A program made the position numbers and the translations under genes. A stretch of DNA of 64,000 bases from Pycnococcus provasolii (taxonomy: Eukaryota > Chlorophyta > Pseudoscourfieldiophyceae > Pseudoscourfieldiales > Pycnococcaceae), in assembly GCA_938743325.2 (NCBI GenBank), contig OW568893.1:248001-312000 (forward strand), written 5' to 3'. Position 1 is the first letter of the stretch. Each line of letters opens with the position of its first letter. Shown piece by piece: positions 58,030-64,000 of the stretch. Below the pieces are notes generated by a model. The model did not search any database. It saw only the letters and a program-made list of their open reading frames with translations, and was not told the origin of the DNA.

Positions 58030-58344
58030 TGAATGATGCTCGTGCGCGCGTTCACATTTTTTTTTGTGTTGTAAACTAAATACCCTATGACTACCTAGAC
58101 TAACTAGATGATATACAAATTTAATTTTGCTGTACATGCATGTAGGTTCGTCGCGTCACAACTCACAGCGGTGGTGGTGGCGGCACGGCATGTCTGGCAC
58201 GGGCGGGAACCAGCTGTGTTGTGCTGTGTTGTCCGATGGACTAGTCGTTTCGGGGTTTCGTTTCGGGGTTTCCGGTGAACCTGTTTTTCCCTCTCTCATT
58301 CTTCATTCTTCCTCTCGTCTCCCTCGAAACATCACGTCCCCTGC

Positions 58345-60384
58345 ATGGCATCCATGGCGTCCTCCTCGGCTTCGGCGGATGACTTTCAAGAATCGTCAAA
58401 TGCACATCAAGCGTCAATGGAGGAGAACAAACATATGATACTGCTGGCGTGCTCATACGACCTCCAGGCTGACGTTTTGAGTCTACTGTCTTCTTCCGTG
58501 TCGTGCGATCGTTCCCTTTTGATAGACGACTGCGGACGTTCCCCCATGCACATAGCGGCATCGCTGAGAGATTATGATGATGATGATGACGCGGAGGATT
58601 CCACACCTCATCTCATCTCGCTCCTCCTCTCACACGGCTTCGACGTGGACGCGGAAGTCACGGCGAAGTCCTCGTCATTACCTGGTGCACCTGGTGGAGA
58701 ATTGGATATGGAAAATATCGCGGGGTGGACGCCGATGCACTTCGCTGCCGCGGCGGGAGCATCGAAGAAAATCGACGTGCTTGCCGCGAACGGCGCGAAC
58801 ATATACGCAGACGCCAACGACTGCACGCCTCTGCACGTCGCATACAGAAACGGACACATACAAGCGGCGTCAGTACTGCTAAACAAGACGTCGGCAGATC
58901 CAGCGGCAAGGGACAGGTGGGGAGTCAGCGTCGTCGACGCCGCGGCTGCCGCAGAAGACGACGAAGAAGGCGCGAAGTGGATCGCCATGTTGCTCCCAAA
59001 GTGCTCGCCGTGCCCACCCGCACCGTCCTCGGCGCCATTCCCGCGCGGATTCACGTGCGGGCACGCCGCCGCCGCCGCGGGAAACGAGGCGTGCGTACGC
59101 GCCATCGCGAACGCATGCGGAGAACGGGGCGTCGACGTGTTAAGCGCACAGTCGGAGCGAGGTGTCACACCCATGCATGTGCTCGCAACGGCGGTGGCCA
59201 CTCGCAGCGATGCCGAGCGTTATGAGCGGTGCGCACGTGCCATTGCGTCGCTCGTTGGAGACGAGGCGTATCGCACGAAGGATAGCGCTGGGTGCACGCC
59301 CGGAGACTACCTCATGTCAGCGTGCCGACGCGCGGAGTGCAAGCCTCCCCAATCGCTCGCACGCTTGCTTCCAACGACTGGTAAGGATGCGGATGCATCG
59401 CGGACGACTGGCCCCGCTGCTAGCACGAGCAATGCCAGCAGCGCCGATACCAAGGCAGCTTCAGATCACATTCCACTTGGAGCAGCCTTCGGCATGCTCT
59501 CCGAGCGGGAGCAAGATCGCCATGTCAAACGTCTGATTGCGATGCGTACAGATACCGCGGTGCGTGAGTGCCTGATCTCTTGCAACGACGCAGAGACGGT
59601 TGCCGCGAGCAAGCTTCGCATTACCGAGATCTCGCGCCGTGCGATGGACGCTGGCTCCGTGACGCGTCGTCGCACACGCGCGAGGTGGGTTGCCGAGGCG
59701 CGCTCGTCGAGCGAGTTCCAGGTGGCGATCGAAAACGACAATGCGCGAGCGCTCGTGCATGCCGTGCTGAAAGATCCGAGTGCCATCACCACCGTGGCTT
59801 CGCACGGAGAGGCGGGTGCCTTAGCCTTTCTCGTTCTGAATCGGCTTCGGCAGATGCAGAGGATCCACGAGGAGAATGGCAAGAGCGATGAGACGAAGCT
59901 GCCTGGCCTCGACTCGTTACGCGTGTCTAAGTTGAAACCTTCATGGGTGGAGGACGAAGAGTCCGCGATCGAGAGCATGAATGCGGCGGTGGCGACTAGC
60001 GAGGCGGCCCTTCGCGCGGCGCTTGGTGCGGACGTTCCCGACGACGAGGTTGCTCATGCCGCGGCTGTGCGTGCGCGCGAGGAGCTGGAGCGCGTTGCCC
60101 CCCATCTGGCGGAGCGTGCGCGTGCCCGTCAGCGTCAGAAGGCGGAGGCGGAGGCGGAGGCGGATGAGATTGAGAAGGTGGACGAGGACACGGATGAGAT
60201 TGAGAAGGTGGAAACGAATGCGGATGAGATTGAGGAGGTGTCCAAGGTGGATACGCTTCGGTCCGATACCGTTCATCCTCATCCCGCTCCGCCGTCGCTG
60301 TTGGTAAATTTCCGCGGCTATATTGTTTATGGGCTGCTGGTAGCTCTGTGGAGTGCGTGCATCGCCTGGTGGATGAACGGTTAA
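58345..60384 (+). CDS. tail-anchored ankyrin-repeat protein
   Basis: Encodes 679 residues. Ankyrin repeats are visible in the first 310 residues: RSPMHIAASL, WTPMHFAAAAGASKKIDVLA, CTPLHVAYRNGHIQAASVLL, a degenerate GHAAAAAGNEACVRAIA unit and TPMHVLATAVATRSDAER. A helical region of 300 residues follows, then an acidic repeat (ADEIEKVDEDTDEIEKVE) and a C-terminal membrane anchor, YIVYGLLVALWSACIAWWMN, six residues from a short NG end. This is the layout of tail-anchored scaffold proteins. The partner and membrane are unknown. Confidence 0.75.
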   Translation: MASMASSSASADDFQESSNAHQASMEENKHMILLACSYDLQADVLSLLSSSVSCDRSLLIDDCGRSPMHIAASLRDYDDDDDAEDSTPHLISLLLSHGFDVDAEVTAKSSSLPGAPGGELDMENIAGWTPMHFAAAAGASKKIDVLAANGANIYADANDCTPLHVAYRNGHIQAASVLLNKTSADPAARDRWGVSVVDAAAAAEDDEEGAKWIAMLLPKCSPCPPAPSSAPFPRGFTCGHAAAAAGNEACVRAIANACGERGVDVLSAQSERGVTPMHVLATAVATRSDAERYERCARAIASLVGDEAYRTKDSAGCTPGDYLMSACRRAECKPPQSLARLLPTTGKDADASRTTGPAASTSNASSADTKAASDHIPLGAAFGMLSEREQDRHVKRLIAMRTDTAVRECLISCNDAETVAASKLRITEISRRAMDAGSVTRRRTRARWVAEARSSSEFQVAIENDNARALVHAVLKDPSAITTVASHGEAGALAFLVLNRLRQMQRIHEENGKSDETKLPGLDSLRVSKLKPSWVEDEESAIESMNAAVATSEAALRAALGADVPDDEVAHAAAVRAREELERVAPHLAERARARQRQKAEAEAEADEIEKVDEDTDEIEKVETNADEIEEVSKVDTLRSDTVHPHPAPPSLLVNFRGYIVYGLLVALWSACIAWWMNG

Positions 60385-60435
60385 CCGACTGGTACCATAG
60401 ACTACCTTTAGACTTGTGTACTCTAGACGCCTACA

Positions 60436-60440
<5 letters not shown>

Positions 60441-60466
<26 letters not shown>

Positions 60467-60467
60467 A
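60441..60467 (+). repeat. (TTGA)n microsatellite
   Basis: About seven TTGA units; a (GGTAAG)n run (60582-60604) lies between it and the lectin-like fragment. Confidence 0.8.
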
Positions 60468-60627
60468 GTGCCGTAACAGTAACAGTAAGTGTACTGTACC
60501 ATTCCACATATGAAATAATGTTGTGTACAGATCTTACCGTGACAGACATAGACATAGACATATGTAGAGACGTTCTTCCCGTAAGGGTAAGGGTAAGGGT
60601 AACGGTGAGATCCCTTCATAACCCCAC

Positions 60628-60998
60628 ATGCCGAGCCGATCGAACACGCAGCCTCTGCGCATTGGCCAGGGATTCCTCGGGCTGATTGACGACGTGCGCA
60701 TGTACGACAGCGGCGCCGTGAGCGCGGAGAACATGTTCGGCGATTCGTTCTGCCCGCTCAAGGACTCCGAGGACAAGCTCGTGGCGCACTACAGGTTCAA
60801 CGAGGGCAACAACTACGGCGTTCGCGACGCCAAGGGCAAGGCTCACGGAATCATCGGACTGGTGAGCTCGCAGGTGGCTGAGAAGTCCGAGATGAAGTTG
60901 AACTGCCCTGCGGGCAGCCACATCACCAACATCCTCTACGCCAACTTTGGAGTTACCGGCGGAACCGCGGGTGCCTACCACGTTGACGGATGTTACAA
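60628..60998 (+). pseudogene. fragment of a LamG-like / galactose-binding-lectin-like protein
   Basis: The frame reads IGQGFLGLIDDVRMYDSGAV and KLVAHYRFNEGNNYGVRDAK, the end of a concanavalin-type (LamG-like) jelly roll, then MKLNCPAGSHITNILYANFG, the start of a SUEL-type lectin domain, and stops making sense near GCYKLSNKK. From 61021 the frame only reads the antisense of the RCC1-like gene. The piece has no signal peptide and no completed domain, so it is a stranded internal piece of a larger secreted protein, or an exon whose partners lie elsewhere. Its codon use is more GC-rich and regular than the spacer around it. Confidence 0.6.
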
Positions 60999-61020
60999 GT
61001 TGAGTAATAAAAAATCCTTT

Positions 61021-62091
61021 TTACAATTCCGCCTGCGTAACCCTGAATGGACCAGAGACGCCAGCGGGAGGTGCTTGGCCTGCGTTGTTTTGGCCCCAGC
61101 ACGCGACACTTCCGTCGCGCCGAAGCGCCAAAGAGTGGTTGTGAGCCGCAGCGATTACGACGAAGTCGCCCGGAACGCCGGCGGGAGGGGCCTGGTCAAA
61201 CCCGTTATATCCCCAGCACGCGATGCTGCCGTCGACTCGTAGCGCAAGCGAGTGATGCCAACCCGCAGCGATTGCGACGAAGTCACCTGGGACGCCGACG
61301 GGAGGGGCCTGGCCGAAGTTGTTATATCCCCAGCACGCGATACTACCGTCGACTCGTAGCGCCAAAGAGTGGTCGTCACCCGCGGCGATTGCGACGAAGT
61401 TGCCCGGAACGCCGGCGGGAGGGGCCTGGCCGCGACCGTTATATCCCCAGCACGCGACACTTCCGTCGGCTCGTAGCGCCAAAGATTGAGTACGACCCGC
61501 AGCGATTGCGACGAAGTTTCCCGGAACGCCAGCGGGAGGCGCCCGGCCAAGCCCGTTGAATCCCCAGCACGCGATACTGCCGTCGACTCGTAGTGCCAAG
61601 GAGTGAAGCCCACCCGCAGAGATTGCGACGAAGTTGCCCGGAACGCCGTCGGGAGGGGCTTCGCCGTTGCCGTTGTGTCCCCAGCACGCGATACTGCCGT
61701 CGACTCGTAGTGCCAAAGAGTGACGCGCACCCGCAGCGATCGCCATGAAGTCACCCGGAACGCCGGCGGGAGGGGCCTGGCCGCGACCGTTGTTGCCCCA
61801 GCACGCGATACTGCCGTCGACTCGTATCGCTAACGAGTGACCTTCATGAGATACATGCCGCCACCTACCACCTGCTGCGAGCAGTCCAGTTGCCGTTCGC
61901 GCGGCTTGTTTCCGCTCCCGCACCTTGTTTAATCTTCGTTCGCGCTGCCACGGCACCCACACGGTGCGCATCACCTTGTACGCGAGCGACTCTTCTGAGG
62001 CAGAGCCATTCTCAGATCCAAAGGAGCATTCCATCCATGAAAGACACGCACAGAGAGAGAGAGGGAATGACGAATGGGAAGCTGCGCTCAT
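61021..62091 (-). CDS. RCC1/BNR-repeat protein with seven near-identical repeats
   Basis: About 356 residues from the ATG at 62091 (another ATG at 62034 is possible; the frame is open further upstream without good support). After an 85-residue N-terminus come seven repeats of 39 residues (117 bp), each reading HSLALRVDGSIACWG, a variable GYNGRGQAPP-type loop and a GVPGxFVAIAAG end. They should fold as a seven-bladed propeller, the normal number for RCC1-type folds. Sequence identity among repeats is very high, pointing to recent duplication or gene conversion. The function is unknown; bacterial and protist relatives are often surface or regulatory proteins. No signal peptide is obvious. Confidence 0.8.
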   Translation of the reverse strand: MSAASHSSFPLSLCACLSWMECSFGSENGSASEESLAYKVMRTVWVPWQRERRLNKVRERKQAARTATGLLAAGGRWRHVSHEGHSLAIRVDGSIACWGNNGRGQAPPAGVPGDFMAIAAGARHSLALRVDGSIACWGHNGNGEAPPDGVPGNFVAISAGGLHSLALRVDGSIACWGFNGLGRAPPAGVPGNFVAIAAGRTQSLALRADGSVACWGYNGRGQAPPAGVPGNFVAIAAGDDHSLALRVDGSIACWGYNNFGQAPPVGVPGDFVAIAAGWHHSLALRVDGSIACWGYNGFDQAPPAGVPGDFVVIAAAHNHSLALRRDGSVACWGQNNAGQAPPAGVSGPFRVTQAEL

Positions 62092-62172
62092 CAAAGCGAA
62101 AAAAAAATCACAAACCCCTAAACCAAACCCCGAATCCCTTCCTAACCCCGAATCCTGTTCTCTCTGCCTCTT

Positions 62173-63099
62173 ATGTATCCGGATTCTTCTCCTGTTCCAT
62201 TTCACACCTGGATCGAATCCATGTCGCCTTCCCCTCAACGTCATGGCGTCCCTCGTCTTCCTCTGCCCTTTCTCGTGTTAGTCCCGCCGATGTTAACCAT
62301 GGCGCTCTCAGGCTTGTTGTATTCGATTTTGCCTCGTGATCATTACTTGGGAGAAGTGTCATCTCCGCAAGAGCCGTACCTTAATAATATCTACGTGACG
62401 ATTGGGTTAGGGTTACTGCTTTTATTTGCGACAATCATGTCGTTCCTCTATGCGTACTTCGTATCCCTGACTGCTCTCAACTGGCCGCCGGTTACTAAGA
62501 CGATTGGTGATCGGCATCGACCGTACGCGCTCATGGTCGTGCTGGGCGCGGGTGGACACACCGCGGAACTCATGCCGCTCGTGCGCGCACTCACGGAGCC
62601 TGAACCTGGCTCGACGAAACCGAAGTACGTGGATAGGACGTACGTGCACGCATTCACTGACGTGCTCGCGCCGAAACGCGCGTTGGCGTTCGAACAGGAA
62701 CGAAACAGCCACCCCGACGAGTTCAGAATCGTCGCAATACCGCGCGCGAGAGAAGTCGGACAGTCGTACTTCTCCTCAATCGCGTCGACACTCAAGGCCA
62801 TGTGGTGGTGCTTCTCTCTGCTGTCCAAACATCCGCCAGATCTGCTGCTCTGCAACGGACCGGGCACTTGCGTGCCAGTCGTTATGGCGGCGGCACTCGT
62901 CAGAATAGGACTAATAGGATGGAGAATGCCATCGCGCGCCGCGCGTATTGTGTACGTGGAGTCCGCCGCGCGTGTCAATGCGCTCAGCCTCACGGGAAAT
63001 GTGCTGCACGTAACTCGACTTGCTGATCGAATATACGTGCAGTGGGAGAGTCTCGCCGACCCAGAAAATGACATCTTTTATGTTGGAAGGCTTGTGTAA
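62173..63099 (+). CDS. ALG14: ALG14-like subunit of UDP-GlcNAc transferase
   Basis: Encodes 308 residues. Two N-terminal hydrophobic segments (LTMALSGLLYSIL; IGLGLLLLFATIMSFLYAYF) anchor the protein in the ER membrane. The rest matches ALG14: MVVLGAGGHTAELMPLVRAL (the GGHT motif), RIVAIPRAREVGQSYFSS, LLLCNGPGTCVPVVMAA, RIVYVESAARVNALSLTG and IYVQWESL. ALG14 recruits the catalytic partner ALG13 for the second step of the dolichol-linked oligosaccharide pathway for N-glycosylation. The part coding IGLGLL contains GGGTTAGGGTTA, a telomere-like hexamer pair. Human and yeast ALG14 are shorter (about 216-237 residues), so the N-terminus is extended here. Confidence 0.9.
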   Translation: MYPDSSPVPFHTWIESMSPSPQRHGVPRLPLPFLVLVPPMLTMALSGLLYSILPRDHYLGEVSSPQEPYLNNIYVTIGLGLLLLFATIMSFLYAYFVSLTALNWPPVTKTIGDRHRPYALMVVLGAGGHTAELMPLVRALTEPEPGSTKPKYVDRTYVHAFTDVLAPKRALAFEQERNSHPDEFRIVAIPRAREVGQSYFSSIASTLKAMWWCFSLLSKHPPDLLLCNGPGTCVPVVMAAALVRIGLIGWRMPSRAARIVYVESAARVNALSLTGNVLHVTRLADRIYVQWESLADPENDIFYVGRLV

Positions 63100-63169
63100 A
63101 CAATTGTGGATATGTATTTTCTTACTAGTAGTATAAAAGAACACTGATCGACACGCGCTCGTGGATCAT

Positions 63170-64000
63170 CTACACCTTCGCCTTCGGACGCGTCGAAGCT
63201 GTTCTCGACGAATCTCGGCACACGAGGAACCATGCCAATCCAGCCAACGAAGGAAGCACGAAAGCAACCACCACGAATGTCGTCGGTGGTCTTATGGTGA
63301 TCGATGACGACGATGGCGACGACGACGACATCGAGCCGGAGACGATGTCCTTGCGATGGCGCCGGGGAAACACGTCTGCGCTGCCACCACCATCCAGCAG
63401 TTCGATGACAAGAGCGCCCACGCTCCACTCCACGTTGGCGTATGCGACAGACGACACATTCCAGCCAACGAAACGAGCGTCGCCTTCATGATCCTGACCT
63501 CGACGGATGTGACGAGCGTCACCCGCCAGCAATGCGACGATGAGAGCCGCGTCGAAGCACCGGCCTGCAGCACGACTCTCGCTTGTAAGCGGGTCACCAG
63601 CGTGCAGCGCCGCCAAAGCCGCCGGTCCCGCGAATGAGCCACACAGGAATCGTCCGAAACGTGCCAACTCGCCCGGCCCGGGATTAGCTGACGAAAGCTC
63701 AGGAACATCTTCCGGACGAAGCTCCTTGCCATGGAGAGCCGGTGACAGCGCCGCCAGCGCCGCGGCGTCCTCCGTGCTCGCCGCGGCGTGCGCGAGTGCG
63801 GCAACGCCGCGTGCGAATGCGGCAAAGTGGTGAAATAGACCTGCGGCGGCAAAGGTCGTCTCGCTTGGGACGCCATGGGGAAGTACCATCGAAGCTAGTG
63901 GATTGCCGCCGGTGCCCACGGCATCTGCGAGTGCCGCTGCGACGATAGATCGGCAGCGCGGGAAATCGCCGGTGCCGATCACGCGCGGCAGGGGGGACGA
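63170..64000 (-). CDS. hypothetical protein with C-terminal membrane anchor, 5' end outside the window
   Basis: The minus frame is open to the window edge, so the start lies beyond 64000. The visible 276 residues are Ala-rich and helical (ALADAVGTGGNPLASMVLPH; HHFAAFARGVAALAHAAAS; GELARFGRFLCGSFAGPAAL), with a Ser-rich stretch and a C-terminal hydrophobic helix TTFVVVAFVLPSLAGLAWFL followed by a basic tail. No family is recognised. It converges on ALG14 with a gap of 70 bp. Confidence 0.6.
   Translation of the reverse strand, partial: SSPLPRVIGTGDFPRCRSIVAAALADAVGTGGNPLASMVLPHGVPSETTFAAAGLFHHFAAFARGVAALAHAAASTEDAAALAALSPALHGKELRPEDVPELSSANPGPGELARFGRFLCGSFAGPAALAALHAGDPLTSESRAAGRCFDAALIVALLAGDARHIRRGQDHEGDARFVGWNVSSVAYANVEWSVGALVIELLDGGGSADVFPRRHRKDIVSGSMSSSSPSSSSITIRPPTTFVVVAFVLPSLAGLAWFLVCRDSSRTASTRPKAKV

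Noticed and set aside
1-64000. CRISPR arrays, bacterial operons or plasmid origins
   Set aside because: None seen. Direct repeats here are minisatellites or coding repeats without regular spacers, and gene structure is eukaryotic.

Overview
This window is nuclear DNA of a compact-genome photosynthetic eukaryote, most likely a small unicellular green alga of the prasinophyte grade. The evidence is a MLO-type seven-helix protein, two thylakoid-lumen proteins with bipartite transit peptides (a DUF4399 protein and an FKBP-type isomerase), a DHAR/lambda-like GST with a transit peptide, a proline-rich (PPSP) linker next to a C-terminal membrane anchor, GC-rich coding sequence, few and short introns (74 and 79 nt, one of 667 nt), and spacers peppered with degenerate AACCCCTAA / CCCTAA repeats. 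A Pycnococcus-like lineage would fit, but the genus is a guess. Nothing bacterial, organellar or CRISPR-like is seen.

Layout. 0-20 kb: a PhyH-type dioxygenase (two exons), a long coiled-coil protein, a CWF19-like splicing factor, a double-domain aspartyl protease, an Alr-type PLP enzyme, a 2',5'-phosphodiesterase (PDE12-like), a PhoD-like phosphatase homologue with altered metal-site motifs, and an unknown His-rich protein. Spacers at about 7.2-8.4 kb and 14.5-15.9 kb hold degraded coding relics and a palindromic minisatellite.

20,098-26,429 is the centre of interest: a 6.3-kb DNA transposon with 287-bp, about 99% identical terminal inverted repeats and a perfect 9-bp target-site duplication (Mutator-like architecture). 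No transposase is visible. It carries host-type genes instead: a STAND/NACHT NLR-like gene with an acylated N-terminus, a TIR/HET-like N-terminal domain and near-identical WD40 repeats; a fragment of a DNA polymerase zeta (REV3-type) C-terminal zinc-finger domain; and a fragment of a proline-rich surface membrane protein. It resembles a Pack-MULE that has mobilised an immune-receptor-like gene.

26.5-47 kb: an unknown membrane protein, a GST, an RNF10-type RING E3, an ankyrin gene with an in-frame stop, RRP15, an unknown single-pass coiled-coil protein, the MLO-like protein, an IQ/Dpy-30 protein, the two lumenal proteins, a two-exon plastid-type membrane protein and an EML-family WD40 protein. 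47.2-64 kb: a solitary 5S rRNA gene, a membrane-anchored methyltransferase, mitochondrial-type ClpP, SRP receptor beta, a SWIM-finger protein, a coiled-coil protein ending in a J domain, a tail-anchored ankyrin protein, a stranded lectin-like fragment, an RCC1 protein with homogenised repeats, ALG14, and the 3' part of an unknown gene cut by the window edge.

The host genes are unrelated housekeeping and signalling genes on both strands, not an operon. Shared spacer features are telomere-like repeats (one forms a perfect 29-bp inverted repeat), a recurrent TAGACTA heptamer, and a promoter motif shared by two genes.
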